DNA from: Pseudoduganella danionis | GTDB lineage: Bacteria; Pseudomonadota; Gammaproteobacteria; Burkholderiales; Burkholderiaceae_D | NCBI RefSeq assembly: GCF_009720775.1 | Contig: NZ_WNKW01000003.1 | Span: forward strand, 188,028 to 252,027 | Direction of reading: 5' to 3' | DNA length: 64,000 bases | In this document: one piece after another, positions 17,083 through 26,292 of the stretch | Position numbering within the stretch: the first letter of the stretch is position 1 | How the letters are laid out: the number at the start of each line of letters is the position of its first letter | Notes under the pieces: generated by a model | Seen by the model: only the letters and a program-made list of their open reading frames with translations | What the model was told of the DNA's origin: nothing | Databases searched by the model: none | Made by a program: the position numbers and the translations under genes

Positions 17083-17803
17083 CATTCCACGCCGCGTATT
17101 CGCCGCGGTGCTTGCGCACGGCCACGCGCACGCGCGTGTCGCGGTCGCTATCGAACACCAGGGTAAACATTTTGGCGGCGCCATCCGCAGCCGCGGCCGG
17201 TTCGATCGCGCTCAGCGTAAAGGGCAGGGCGCGCTGGCGTATGCATTGCGAGTTCCCGGCCAGTAGCAAACGGGCGCGCTGCAATAGCTCGGCGTGCTGG
17301 CGCAGTAGCGCCACCACATCGTCGGGCGGCACGCTGGGTTCCATCAGTACCGTGTGCGCCACTGCCGTGCAGATGGTGTTGGGACGGGCCAGCCAGACCT
17401 GCCAGGTCGGGGGCTGGGCTGCCGGTTGCCAGCGCGTGTCCGCCTTGGCGCTGGCATCGTAGATATAGCTGGAACGGATCTGGCGGCACAGGTCCACGGC
17501 GGAATGGCGCGGTGCGCTGTCGACGCGGGCGATGACCTGCCATGGCTGGCCACGGCGGCGCGAAATCTCGAACGCTGGCGCGAACAGCGGTGCGACAGGG
17601 CGGGCGCCGCGTGCCTCGCTCAGTGCCAGTTGGCGGTAGTAATCATCGAAACTGCTGCGCTCTGCCTCGGTCGGTTCGCGCTGCTGCAAGGGACTGGCGG
17701 CATCTTTGCCGTCGGCGCTGGCGGCCGCCAGCAGCATTGCGGACAGGCATAGCATCAGCACGCGGCGCGGCCCTGCGTACTCGTTACGGATAGCCTGCGT
17801 CAT
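17069..17803 (-). CDS. Exported protein of unknown function in the ompR-envZ operon
   Basis: A 244-residue protein that I do not recognise. It has a basic start and a hydrophobic segment (VLMLCLSAMLLAAASADG, residues 15-32), most likely a signal peptide. The mature part has three Cys (VDLCRQI, TICTAV, SQCIRQR) and a fourth near the end (NVSCP), so two disulfides are possible. Its start codon overlaps the stop of the envZ-like kinase (ATGA), making it the third gene of the ompR-envZ operon. A periplasmic helper of the sensor is a reasonable guess, but nothing in the sequence proves it. It overlaps the Imm26-like gene by 14 bases at the 3' ends. Confidence 0.75.
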   Translation of the reverse strand: MTQAIRNEYAGPRRVLMLCLSAMLLAAASADGKDAASPLQQREPTEAERSSFDDYYRQLALSEARGARPVAPLFAPAFEISRRRGQPWQVIARVDSAPRHSAVDLCRQIRSSYIYDASAKADTRWQPAAQPPTWQVWLARPNTICTAVAHTVLMEPSVPPDDVVALLRQHAELLQRARLLLAGNSQCIRQRALPFTLSAIEPAAAADGAAKMFTLVFDSDRDTRVRVAVRKHRGEYAAWNVSCP

Positions 17804-19155
17804 ACTGCCTTCATGCTGATCTGGACCTGCAGGCCGCCGCCTTCGCGGTTGCGCACCTGCAGTTCGGCGCCATGGCGCTGGATCACCCGTTCGACGATGG
17901 CCAGACCGAGGCCGGCACCGTTGGCCTGGCCGCGTGCCGCGTCGAGACGCGTGAACGGTTTCAGCAATTGCTCGATCTGCTCGTCCGGCACGCCCGTACC
18001 GTGGTCCTGCACTTCGATCACGACGCGGCGCGCTGCATGGCTGCCCTTGAAGCTGCAGCGGATATCGATCTCGGTGACATCGCTGCCCGGCGTCTTGCCG
18101 TAGCGGCGAGCATTTTCGATCAGGTTGTTGATGACGCGTTTGAGATCGGTGGCATTGCCCATGGCGTGGGCGTCTGCCGTGATTTCGGTGTGGATACGCA
18201 CATCAGGCAGACGCTCTGCCTCATGCGCGGTTTCTTCCAGCAGGGCCGACAGGTCGATGTTGGTGAAGCTGGAAGCTTCCGTCGGTTTGGCGTAATCGAG
18301 GAACTGGCCAATGATGTCGTCCATCTGGCCGATGTCGGACTGCATGCCTTCGCGCGCTTCTTTCGACAGGTCGGCCATTTCCACTTCCAGCTGCATGCGC
18401 GCCAGTGGCGTGCGCAAGTCGTGCGATATGCCGGCCAGAATCACGGCGCGGTCCGATTCCACCTGCTGCAGTTGCACCACCATCTGGTTGAAGCTGCGGT
18501 TGGCTTCCATGATTTCGGCCGGTCCTTTTTCCGGCAGCGGCGCCGGCCGCCGGCCTTGCGCAAATGCGCGTGTGGCCTGCGTCAGGCGGCGCAGCGGCAG
18601 GTTGATCAGGCTGGAGATGAAGGCCGCACCGATCAGCGACACCACCGATACCACGCTGGCCCAGCCCAGCCACTGTATGCCCGTCAGGCCGCGTATGCGC
18701 TCGCGTTCCAGCATCAGCCAGTAGGCGTCGTCATCGATCTTGAAGCTGACCCAGAAACCGGGCGTGCCGTTCACCTTGGACGAAAAGCGGGTGTCCGGCC
18801 CCAGTTTGGCGCGCACCAGTTTTTCGATGTCGGGCATCAGGGCATTGGCGGGCGGCGGCTCGACCTTGTCGTCATCCTCGAGCGTGAACACGCGTATGCC
18901 TTCGTTGGCCACCAGATCGAACAGCAGCTCGCGCCGCAATTCGGGCGCCGAGTGGGTCAGGGCGGCCTGGGTGATGGTGACCACCGAGATCACCTGCGAG
19001 GAAATCTGCTGGACTTGCGGTTCGTGCTGCACCACGCTGATCATGCCGACCCAGGCCGTCATGCTCAGTGTGGTGAGGGCGCCCAGCAGGAAGAAGGTGC
19101 GCCAGAACAGGCCACTTTTCAGGCTAGCCAGCCGGAGCGAGAAACGGGACATCAT
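17800..19155 (-). CDS. envZ: Osmosensor-type histidine kinase EnvZ
   Basis: A 451-residue membrane histidine kinase. TM1 lies at about residues 17-40, a periplasmic domain runs to about 155, and TM2 (WASVVSVVSLIGAAFISSLI) leads into a HAMP segment with PLRRLTQATRAFAQG. The phosphoacceptor is His245 in GISHDLRTPLARMQLE, the EnvZ-type H-box. ATP-binding boxes follow: NLIENARRYG (N), VQDHGTGVPDEQ (G1) and GAGLGLAIVERV (G2). It lies 14 bases after the ompR-like gene and overlaps the following exported-protein gene. The pair would sense envelope or osmotic signals and phosphorylate OmpR. Promoter targets are not evident in this window. Confidence 0.92.
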   Translation of the reverse strand: MMSRFSLRLASLKSGLFWRTFFLLGALTTLSMTAWVGMISVVQHEPQVQQISSQVISVVTITQAALTHSAPELRRELLFDLVANEGIRVFTLEDDDKVEPPPANALMPDIEKLVRAKLGPDTRFSSKVNGTPGFWVSFKIDDDAYWLMLERERIRGLTGIQWLGWASVVSVVSLIGAAFISSLINLPLRRLTQATRAFAQGRRPAPLPEKGPAEIMEANRSFNQMVVQLQQVESDRAVILAGISHDLRTPLARMQLEVEMADLSKEAREGMQSDIGQMDDIIGQFLDYAKPTEASSFTNIDLSALLEETAHEAERLPDVRIHTEITADAHAMGNATDLKRVINNLIENARRYGKTPGSDVTEIDIRCSFKGSHAARRVVIEVQDHGTGVPDEQIEQLLKPFTRLDAARGQANGAGLGLAIVERVIQRHGAELQVRNREGGGLQVQISMKAV

Positions 19156-19169
19156 TACGCGGGCGCGCC

Positions 19170-19937
19170 TTAGCGCGGCTGACCCTCCGGTATGAAGACA
19201 TAGCCGAGTCCCCAGACGGTCTGGATGTACAGCGGGCTCGATGGATCAGGTTCGATCAGCTTGCGCAGACGCGAAATCTGTACGTCCAGACTGCGGTCGA
19301 ACACTTCGTATTCGCGTCCGCGTGCCAGTTCCATCAGCTTCTCGCGCGACAGCGGCTGGCGCGCGTGGCGTGCAAATACCTTGAGCACGGAGAATTCGCC
19401 CGTGGTCAGCGGCACTGTCTCGCCATTTTTCTTCAGCGTACGCGTGCCCAGATCGAGCACGAACTGGCCGAACTCGAACGACTGCGGGGTTTCCGATGGT
19501 GCACCCGGAATCTCGTCCGGGCCACGGCGGCGCAGCACGGCGCCGATACGGGCCACCAGTTCGCGCGGGTTGAACGGTTTGGGCAGGTAGTCGTCGGCGC
19601 CCATTTCCAGCCCGACGATGCGATCCACGTCTTCACCCTTGGCGGTCAGCATGATGATGGGGGTCTGGTCGCCCGCACCGCGCAGGCGGCGGCAGATTGA
19701 CAGGCCATCTTCGCCGGGCAGCATCAGGTCCAGCACCAGCAGGTCATAGCGCTCGCGCAGCCAGAGCTTGTTCATGGCGGTGGCATTTTCTGCCGTGAAG
19801 ACGTTGAAACCCTGTTCGGTCAGATAGCGGCGCAGCAGATCGCGCAGGCGCACGTCGTCGTCCACCACCATGATCTTGGCCTGATGGCCGTTCAGGTTGG
19901 CGGCGCTGTTGCTGGATTCAGTCGATAAACTAGTCAT
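19170..19937 (-). CDS. ompR: Response regulator OmpR
   Basis: A 255-residue two-domain response regulator. The receiver domain has the acidic pair in MVVDDDVRLRDLLRRYL, the phosphoacceptor Asp70 in LLVLDLMLPGEDG, the Thr in IIMLTAKGED and the Lys in GADDYLPKPFNPREL. The C-terminal winged-helix DNA-binding domain includes LTTGEFSVLKVFARH and VQISRLRKLIEPDP, ending in WGLGYVFIP. An AGGGAC ribosome site precedes the ATG. The kinase gene begins 14 bases after the stop, so this is the first gene of an ompR-envZ operon. The 172 bases upstream, shared with a divergent small secreted protein gene, must contain the promoters. Confidence 0.95.
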   Translation of the reverse strand: MTSLSTESSNSAANLNGHQAKIMVVDDDVRLRDLLRRYLTEQGFNVFTAENATAMNKLWLRERYDLLVLDLMLPGEDGLSICRRLRGAGDQTPIIMLTAKGEDVDRIVGLEMGADDYLPKPFNPRELVARIGAVLRRRGPDEIPGAPSETPQSFEFGQFVLDLGTRTLKKNGETVPLTTGEFSVLKVFARHARQPLSREKLMELARGREYEVFDRSLDVQISRLRKLIEPDPSSPLYIQTVWGLGYVFIPEGQPR

Positions 19938-20109
19938 GTCCCTGCCAGATTTGTCATATTCATGTTGCTATGGTAACGTCATAATCGTTCCACGAAAATG
20001 CCTGATTAAAGGCATTACAAAGTGTTACAAACTTTACCCAATTGCTCTTACGGCGTCCGGTAATCCAGCATACACTCGGGACATAGATTCAGTCATTAGG
20101 AACGCCAAG

Positions 20110-20508
20110 ATGGGCATCACTCACAAAAAAATGAACGCGGCAGCCAGCGCATATTTTTGCGTGCGATCCTCCGTCAGCGCTTTGCTGGCATGTGGCATGG
20201 TGTGCGCCGGTCTGGCCCAGGCGGCCGAGATGGGCGAAGGCCAGCACCGTGACGAAGGCCGTGGCGGTCCCGGGCGCGATATGTCGGCCGGTCGCGGGCA
20301 GGATGGCCGGGGCGGTGATATGCGCCAGATCGATCCGCGCAGCTACGAGGCACGCGCCGAAGAACAGCGCCGTGCCATGCAGGAAGCGGGCCGTAATGCT
20401 GAAATGAATCGCCGGGCCGGTCGTTTGACGCCCGATGAAAGGCGCGACCTGCGCCGCCAGATCAATGAGGCGGGGCAGGACATTTACGCCAACCCACCGC
20501 GGCGCTAA
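20110..20508 (+). CDS. Small exported Gly/Arg-rich protein
   Basis: A 132-residue protein starting at 20110 (ATG); an ATG at 20131 is also possible. It has a signal peptide ending at about GLAQAAE. The mature part is highly charged and rich in Gly, Arg and Asp (EGQHRDEGRGGPGRD), followed by a helical tail RAGRLTPDERRDLRRQINEAGQDIY. The tail, with its LTPDERRxLRRxINEAGxDIY pattern, recurs in small periplasmic proteins of Burkholderiales as far as I recall; no function is known to me. It is divergent from ompR across 172 bases, so OmpR control is possible but not shown. Confidence 0.7.
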   Translation: MGITHKKMNAAASAYFCVRSSVSALLACGMVCAGLAQAAEMGEGQHRDEGRGGPGRDMSAGRGQDGRGGDMRQIDPRSYEARAEEQRRAMQEAGRNAEMNRRAGRLTPDERRDLRRQINEAGQDIYANPPRR

Positions 20509-20685
20509 TTCATCCCCGTTCGCCCCCATTCTTGCTGCATACTTATCAATGTATTATTGATATGTAGCAATTAGTTCACAATTATGCTTCCCATAATGTG
20601 AATTACTCAACCTTCCTTTTAGGCAGCGTGTAAGATTAATTAATTGCACGCAATGTCTGAACGCGTGCATGCCGTTCGGAGGGAG

Positions 20686-22590
20686 ATGGTGGTTCAAGAC
20701 GTTGCTCTAGTGACATCAGAGGAGGAAGTTCACGCTCCGGGCGTCGGCTTGCCTGTCGGTCTGGTGCGCCAGAGTGAGGGCATCTACATCGACATGTCGA
20801 TGTCGCAACTGACGCTGGTGGCCGCGATCAACGAAGTGTTCCACTCGCACCGCTATTTTTCCGGTCTCGATTACAAGGTGCTGATCAAGGCCCTGTACGG
20901 CGTGGGACCGGAAATGCCGAGCAAGGACCTGGTGCGCATCGCCACCGACCTCGGCGAAATTCCGCCCGAGCGGGTCGCCCTGTACAAGCCGCCCAAACTG
21001 GGGCGCGGCTATGCCGAATACTATTTCGAGACGCTGTATCTGGAGGCCCAGGAGCTGTCCGACGGCACCATCATACCCGAGCGTCCCACCCGCCTGAATG
21101 TGGACGAATTCGTCACCGAGATGTGGAACAAGGGCATATTGTTCGGTATCGAAGTGGCGGCCGTGGCGGCTGCGATTGCTTCCACCAAGTCGGACCGCAT
21201 CACCGTGGCCATCGATCTGGACCCGCAACCGGGCCAGAATGCGCGCGTGGAAGAAGTCTCGTCCGATCTGCACCGTAGCGACGCGCCCAAGGAGCGCGCG
21301 GATGGCCGGGTCGATCTGGGCAGCTTCCAGAACCGTTTCCCGCAGATCGAAGCCAACGTCAAACTGCTCAAGAAGATACCGGCCGTTCCGGGCCAGCCCG
21401 GCTACGACACGGGCGGACGCCGCACAGCGCCTGATGCGCCGCAGGACCTGACGCTGAGCTTCTTCGCCGGCGAGGGCACGGAAGCGCGCATGTTCGAAGA
21501 CGGCGAATATGTGGTGTCGACCCGCAAGGGCTTCCTGAATGTGGATGCCAAGTCCAAGCGTATCTCCATCACGGACAAGATCATCAGCCTCGACGGCGTC
21601 AGCGGCAAGACCACGGGCAATCTGGAGCTGGCCGGCGCCTATGAGGAATTCGGTGATATCCAGGAACAGCGTGAGGTCACTGGTAGCGATATCACCGTGC
21701 ACGGCAACGTCTACGGCAATATCACTTCGCGCGGTGGCACCGTGGTGCTGGGGCAGAATCTGGTCAGCGGCGCAGTACACAATGCGGCTGGCAACATCAC
21801 CATCAGCGGGGTGGCCTCCGGTTCGGTGATCCATACGGATAGCGGCCAGATCGTCATAGGCCGCGCCGAGAACTGCGTGATTTCCGGCACCAGCGTAACG
21901 ATTACCGATGCGTCCAACTGCGAAATCATTGCCGACCATGTGCGCATCGAGCTGGCCGAAGGCTGCGCCGTTGCGGGTAGCGATGTGGAGATCGACAGTG
22001 CCGGTCCGCGCCGCCGCACGGAAATGCTGGTGCATGTGCTGGTGCGCGATGTCAGCCAGTTCGATCAGGAGATCAGCGAGCTGGGCCAGCGCGAAACGGC
22101 GCTGCAACAGGCGAATGCCGAAGTCCAGCAGAAAATCGATGCGATCGCCGCGATTCCCGATGTGCGCCGTTATCTGGCGCTGGCGCAGAAGCTGCGCAAT
22201 CAGGAACTGCAGCTATCGCCCGAGCAGGGCCATTTGCTGCGCAAGATAGCCGGTGCAGTGGCAACCGAATTGCAAGCCATCTCCACGCTGCGCGATGAGC
22301 TGCGTCCCGGCCATGTCCAGCTCAAGATGACGCAGGAAAAGCTGCAGCGCGTGATCGAGCAAAAGCTCGCTGCCACCGGCCATGCACGTTGCTGCGTGCG
22401 CATGGTGTGCGGCGAAACCATGGTGCGTACCATGCCATTCCAGAGCACCAGCACGGCGCTGATCCAGCAGCCGGCCAAGGACCTCAAGCTGCGCCTGCGC
22501 AATGGCGGCGCGGGCCGCATGCTGTTCTGCGACAGCGCCGGCGCGCTGGACTGGCATCTGGACCCGCGCGCCCCTACGATAGCCAGCTAG
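20686..22590 (+). CDS. FapA/DUF342-family polymer-forming protein, copy 1
   Basis: A protein of about 634 residues. The start is set by a GGAGGG site at 20678-20683, which fits the GTG at 20689 or the ATG at 20686. The N-terminal 260 residues are mixed alpha/beta. Residues about 280-450 form a Gly/Asn/Ile-rich stretch with short repeats (VHGNVYGNITSRGG, ISGVASGSVIHT, NCVISGTSVTITDASNCEI), the right-handed parallel beta-helix of the FapA/DUF342 family. A long coiled coil (QEISELGQRETALQQ onward) follows, then a short C-terminal beta domain. FapA relatives are linked to flagellar assembly or to cell-surface and cytoskeleton-like polymers. No flagellar gene lies in the window. A paralogue follows after about 70 bases. 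Confidence 0.85.
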   Translation: MVVQDVALVTSEEEVHAPGVGLPVGLVRQSEGIYIDMSMSQLTLVAAINEVFHSHRYFSGLDYKVLIKALYGVGPEMPSKDLVRIATDLGEIPPERVALYKPPKLGRGYAEYYFETLYLEAQELSDGTIIPERPTRLNVDEFVTEMWNKGILFGIEVAAVAAAIASTKSDRITVAIDLDPQPGQNARVEEVSSDLHRSDAPKERADGRVDLGSFQNRFPQIEANVKLLKKIPAVPGQPGYDTGGRRTAPDAPQDLTLSFFAGEGTEARMFEDGEYVVSTRKGFLNVDAKSKRISITDKIISLDGVSGKTTGNLELAGAYEEFGDIQEQREVTGSDITVHGNVYGNITSRGGTVVLGQNLVSGAVHNAAGNITISGVASGSVIHTDSGQIVIGRAENCVISGTSVTITDASNCEIIADHVRIELAEGCAVAGSDVEIDSAGPRRRTEMLVHVLVRDVSQFDQEISELGQRETALQQANAEVQQKIDAIAAIPDVRRYLALAQKLRNQELQLSPEQGHLLRKIAGAVATELQAISTLRDELRPGHVQLKMTQEKLQRVIEQKLAATGHARCCVRMVCGETMVRTMPFQSTSTALIQQPAKDLKLRLRNGGAGRMLFCDSAGALDWHLDPRAPTIAS

Positions 22591-22662
22591 CGATGCACTG
22601 CCAAATTTCTAGCGTTCATGCTAATCTAGTTTCGGGAATTGCCCCGTTTTGTGAGGAACATT

Positions 22663-24537
22663 GTGTCGGATGAGGCTCAGGCGCCAGGACAGGCGGTAGA
22701 GGGTGATCTGCCTGCAGCAATCATCAAGCGTCCCGACGGTATCTTCTTTGCGCGGGAGGCCTCGCCACGTTCCTGCCTTTCTGCGGTAAGTCAGGTTTTC
22801 CTCAGCAGCTCCTACTTCGCCGGCCTTGATTATGCGATTCTGATCAAGCTGCTGTACAACTGCGGACCGGATTTGCCGGCCAATCTGGCCAGCCAGCCCA
22901 TGATCCGCTTTGCGGCCAGCATAGAACCGTTTCATCCCACCCGCCGCACGCTGTACAAGGCCGTCAAGCTGATCAACGGTGAAGCCGAATACTTCTTCGA
23001 GCCCGTATTTTTCGAGATCCCCGATATGCCGGCCCAGCCGGCGCGGCTGAATTTCGACGAGTTCGTTTCCGATATGTGGGTCAAGGGCGTACGCTTCGGC
23101 ATCGATGCGCCAGCCATACGCGATGTGATTTCCTACGGCCGCGTAGCCCGCATCGTGGTGGCACGCCGGCTGGCCGCGGCGCCGGGACGTGACGCGACGA
23201 TCGAGGAAGTGTCGCAGGATATCCACCGCAGCGATGCGCCGCGCGAGAAAAAAGATGGCAAGCTCGATCTGCAGGCTTTCCAGAACCGCTTCCCGCAGGT
23301 CAAGGCCAATGTCCGCCTGCTGCGCAAGGTGCCGCGCGTGATGGGCGCGCGCGGTTATGAATTGTCCGGCATTGTGCTGGAGCCGCCGGTGCCGCGCGAT
23401 CTGGAACTGAGCGATATAGCGGGCGAAGGCACGGTGATCGAGAACAGCCGCGATGGCGAGTTTCTGGTATCGGCCGTGGAAGGCTTCCTCAGCATCGACG
23501 CATCCACCAAGCGCCTGTCGATCGGGCCCAAGATCATCAGCCGCGAGGGCGTGAGCGCACGCACCACGGGCAATCTGCAACTGACGGGCGAGTACGAGGA
23601 ATTCGGCGACGTGCAGGAACAGCGCGTGGTCGATGGCGGCAATATCACCATCCATGGCGACGTGTTCGGCAATATCAGTTCGCGCGGCGGCACCATTACG
23701 CTGAGCCGCAATCTGATGGGCGGCACCACCATCAATCTGGAAGGCGATATTCTGGTACGCGGCGTCGCATCCGGCGCCGTGCTGCAGACCCGCAAGGGTG
23801 AAGTGCATCTGACGCGGGCTGAAAGCTGCATCATTTCCGGCTCCAAGGTGTACATCGACGAAGCCAGCAACTGCGAAATTCTGGCCGAGGAAGTACACAT
23901 CAAGGTGGCCGAAGGCTGCGCCATCGGCGCGCGCAAGATCGAGATCCAGAGCGCAGGCCCGCGCCGCCAGCACGAAATGCTGCTGTACACACTGGTACCC
24001 GATCTGTCCAAGTTCAACAAGAAGATCATGGAACTGCAGCCGCGCGTGCAGCAGACGGCGCATGAGGCGCGCATACGGCGCAATGAAATCGAAGCACTGT
24101 CCGGGCAGGCGGAAGTGCGCACCTACCTGTCGCTGGCCACGCGCGTGCGCAAGCGCGAAGTAGTGCTGACGCCCGATCAGGAACAGTTATTCCACAAGAT
24201 GGCGGCCAATGTGGGGCCTTCGCTGCGTGCCATCTCCAAGCTGTCGCTGCTGCTGAAGGCGGCCGAAGTACAGCACGAACAGGCGCAGGAAGAAGTCAAT
24301 CTGATCGAGCGGCAGAAGCTGACCATCATGCGCGGTTCGCACTGCAAGGTGGAGCAGTTGACGGGTGATGTGCTGCTGCGGACCATGAGCTTCGCACCCG
24401 ATGGTAATCCGCCCTACGACAGGCCCGCCAAAGACTTGAAGGCCAAGGTGCGTACCACCGTGCCCGGCATGCAGGTGGTGTTCTCCGGCAGCCATGGCCC
24501 GCTGGACTGGACCCCGCCGCTGGAACCGGACGCCTGA
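22663..24537 (+). CDS. FapA/DUF342-family polymer-forming protein, copy 2
   Basis: A 624-residue paralogue of the preceding gene with the same architecture: N-terminal alpha/beta region, beta-helix repeats (IHGDVFGNISSRGG, RGVASGAVLQT, SCIISGSKVYIDEASNCEI), coiled coil, C-terminal domain ending in GPLDWTPPLEPD. Matching landmarks in both copies include YFxGLDY, DIHRSDAPxEK, LDLQAFQNRFPQ, EFGDxQEQR and QSAGPRR. The GTG start at 22663 is chosen for its GAGGA site 6 bases upstream; a TTG at 22639 is open in the same frame. The two proteins are clearly homologous but well diverged, so the duplication is old. They could form mixed polymers. Function is unknown. Confidence 0.85.
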   Translation: MSDEAQAPGQAVEGDLPAAIIKRPDGIFFAREASPRSCLSAVSQVFLSSSYFAGLDYAILIKLLYNCGPDLPANLASQPMIRFAASIEPFHPTRRTLYKAVKLINGEAEYFFEPVFFEIPDMPAQPARLNFDEFVSDMWVKGVRFGIDAPAIRDVISYGRVARIVVARRLAAAPGRDATIEEVSQDIHRSDAPREKKDGKLDLQAFQNRFPQVKANVRLLRKVPRVMGARGYELSGIVLEPPVPRDLELSDIAGEGTVIENSRDGEFLVSAVEGFLSIDASTKRLSIGPKIISREGVSARTTGNLQLTGEYEEFGDVQEQRVVDGGNITIHGDVFGNISSRGGTITLSRNLMGGTTINLEGDILVRGVASGAVLQTRKGEVHLTRAESCIISGSKVYIDEASNCEILAEEVHIKVAEGCAIGARKIEIQSAGPRRQHEMLLYTLVPDLSKFNKKIMELQPRVQQTAHEARIRRNEIEALSGQAEVRTYLSLATRVRKREVVLTPDQEQLFHKMAANVGPSLRAISKLSLLLKAAEVQHEQAQEEVNLIERQKLTIMRGSHCKVEQLTGDVLLRTMSFAPDGNPPYDRPAKDLKAKVRTTVPGMQVVFSGSHGPLDWTPPLEPDA

Positions 24538-24552
24538 GCGGCACTGTGCCCG

Positions 24553-25647
24553 CTAGCCGTGGAATTGCACGGGCTGGCCTACGCTCCAGTACAGGCCTTC
24601 GCTCGGATGCTCGCGCTGGCTGACCAGCGTGGCGAATAGCGGGTGCTGCAAGGCTTCCTCGGTGCTCAGCACGGGCGTGACACAGCAATCGGCGGCAGCA
24701 AAGCTGGCGCTCCACTCGGCCAGCGTGCGGCGGGCGAACAGCTCAATCAGTTCGGCCTTGACGGCCATGGCATCGGCACCGCCTACCTGCTGGCCTAGCT
24801 GCCAGTGGCGCTGCTTGAGGTCGGGCCGCTGCAGCACGTCGCAGCAGGTCTGCCAGAATTTCAGTTCCAGTGCGCCCACTGCCATGTAGCGTCCGTCGGC
24901 CGTGCGGTACACGCTGTAGCAGGGCACACCGCCGGTCAGCAGATCGGCGCCGGCGCCGGCTGGCGCGCCATTGTTCACGGCCACCAGCGGCATGATGTTA
25001 TGCGCCATCACCGTGGCCGTCATCGAAATATCCACCAGCCTTCCGGCACCGCCCATCTTGACGGCCACCAGTGCCGCCAGTATGCCCTGCAGCGCAGCCT
25101 GCGCTCCGCCCAGCAGATCGCCGATCTGCAGATTGGGCAGCACCGGCACGCCATCGCTGGCGCAGTTCTGCGCCAGCATGCCGGCATAGCCGATGTAGTT
25201 GATATCGTGGCCGGCCTGTTGCGCCAACGGGCCTTGCTGGCCGTAGCCGGAAATGGCGCACATGACGAGGCGCGGATTGCGCTGTTTCAGCACGCGCCAG
25301 CCCAGCCCCAGCTTGTCCATGACGCCGGGCCGGAAGCTCTCCACCAGCACGTCCGCCTGTTCCACCATGGCCAGCAATTGTGCACGCTGGGCTGCATCTT
25401 TCAGGTCCAGCCGCAGCAGCTGCTTGCCGCGGTTGACGGCCACGAAGAACTGCGACACCTGATTGCGTACCGGACCCATGCTGCGTGCATAGTCGCCGGC
25501 GCCGGGGTCTTCGATCTTGATGACTTCTGCACCCATGTCGGCCAGATGCATGGTGGCGACGGGACCGGGCAGCAAACGGGTCAGATCGAGCACGCGTATG
25601 CCCCGTAGTGGCTGGTCGGGCGGCATGAGTGGCTGGTCAGGTTTCAT
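24553..25647 (-). CDS. CaiB/BaiF family CoA-transferase or alpha-methylacyl-CoA racemase
   Basis: A 364-residue class III CoA-transferase-fold enzyme. The N-terminus has LRGIRVLDLTRLLPGPVATMHLADMGAEVIKIE, with the family's L-D-x-T-R and GAEVIKIE signatures. VNRGKQLLRLDLK and VLVESFRPGVMDKLGLG follow. At about residues 135-170 the sequence has SGYGQQGP, GHDINYIGYAGML and PNLQIGDLLGG. GHDINY and the later Asp match the His/Asp pair of alpha-methylacyl-CoA racemases better than the single Asp of formyl- or carnitine-CoA transferases, so racemisation of 2-methylacyl-CoA is favoured. It is monocistronic here and convergent with the FapA pair (15 bases between stops), so context does not identify the substrate. 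Confidence 0.88.
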   Translation of the reverse strand: MKPDQPLMPPDQPLRGIRVLDLTRLLPGPVATMHLADMGAEVIKIEDPGAGDYARSMGPVRNQVSQFFVAVNRGKQLLRLDLKDAAQRAQLLAMVEQADVLVESFRPGVMDKLGLGWRVLKQRNPRLVMCAISGYGQQGPLAQQAGHDINYIGYAGMLAQNCASDGVPVLPNLQIGDLLGGAQAALQGILAALVAVKMGGAGRLVDISMTATVMAHNIMPLVAVNNGAPAGAGADLLTGGVPCYSVYRTADGRYMAVGALELKFWQTCCDVLQRPDLKQRHWQLGQQVGGADAMAVKAELIELFARRTLAEWSASFAAADCCVTPVLSTEEALQHPLFATLVSQREHPSEGLYWSVGQPVQFHG

Positions 25648-25772
25648 GCAAGGATTGTAGCAGCGGGCAGGGCGGGGACTGGCAAAAGTTGACGCTGCTC
25701 AACGCTTTCCGGGCTTGCCGAGGCTAGGATGAGACATGCTTGTTATCCCGCTTCGTGGACGAAAGGATGATC

Positions 25773-26255
25773 ATGTCTGGTTTGACTATGCACACTCAGG
25801 GCGCTGCCGCCGGCGCTGGCCAGTATCTGGTATTCCGCTTAGGCGGGCTTGATTACGCGCTCGATTTTGCCAAGGTCAGGGAGCTGCGCCCCTTGCAGGC
25901 ACTGGAGCGCTTTGCTTCGGCCGGCGAAATTGTGGCCGGTGTGGCGGTGTCGCACGGCGTCATCATGCCCATCGTGGATATGCGCGTGGCGTTCGGTCCC
26001 CGTCCGCCGCAGCATGATCCGCGCACGGACGTGATCATCCTGCAGCTGTCGGATGCCGTGGTGGGCATCGTGGTGGATGGCATTACCGATGTGGTGACGC
26101 TGTCGCTGGAGCAGGTGCAGCCCATCGCGGGGGCGGCCAGTGTCGACTACCTGCTGGGACGTGGCGAGGTGGATGGCCGCCGCCTGATCGTGGTCGATAT
26201 CGAGAAGCTGATGTCGGTGCGCAAAGCGCCGGTCGGCGTGCGGCAGGCAGCGTGA
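25773..26255 (+). CDS. CheW-like chemotaxis coupling protein
   Basis: A 160-residue single CheW domain: QYLVFRLGGLDYALDFAKVRELR, GVAVSHGVIMPIVDMRVAFG, VIILQLSDAVVGIVVDGITDVV and LIVVDIEKLM, the usual order of the SH3-like barrels. The ATG at 25773 is chosen because AAGGA sits about 7 bases upstream; an ATG at 25767 would overlap that site. CheW couples chemoreceptors to the CheA kinase in the cytoplasm. It stands alone, divergent from the CoA-transferase gene and far from any che cluster in this window. An Aer-like chemoreceptor lies 5 kb away and could be a partner. A GC-rich hairpin follows the stop. Confidence 0.9.
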   Translation: MSGLTMHTQGAAAGAGQYLVFRLGGLDYALDFAKVRELRPLQALERFASAGEIVAGVAVSHGVIMPIVDMRVAFGPRPPQHDPRTDVIILQLSDAVVGIVVDGITDVVTLSLEQVQPIAGAASVDYLLGRGEVDGRRLIVVDIEKLMSVRKAPVGVRQAA

Positions 26256-26259
26256 GCAC

Positions 26260-26278
26260 CGGCCGGCACTGCCGGCCG
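26260..26278. terminator. GC-rich hairpin between convergent genes
   Basis: CGGCCGGC-ACT-GCCGGCCG forms an 8-bp perfect stem between the CheW-like stop and the yheS stop. There is no T-run, so it is a candidate shared terminator only. Confidence 0.45.
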
Positions 26279-26292
26279 CAGTGGCGGCTACT

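Noticed and set aside
20716..24063. Long minus-strand frames opposite both FapA paralogues
   Set aside because: They track the coding periodicity of the FapA genes and the two shadows resemble each other only because the sense genes are paralogues.
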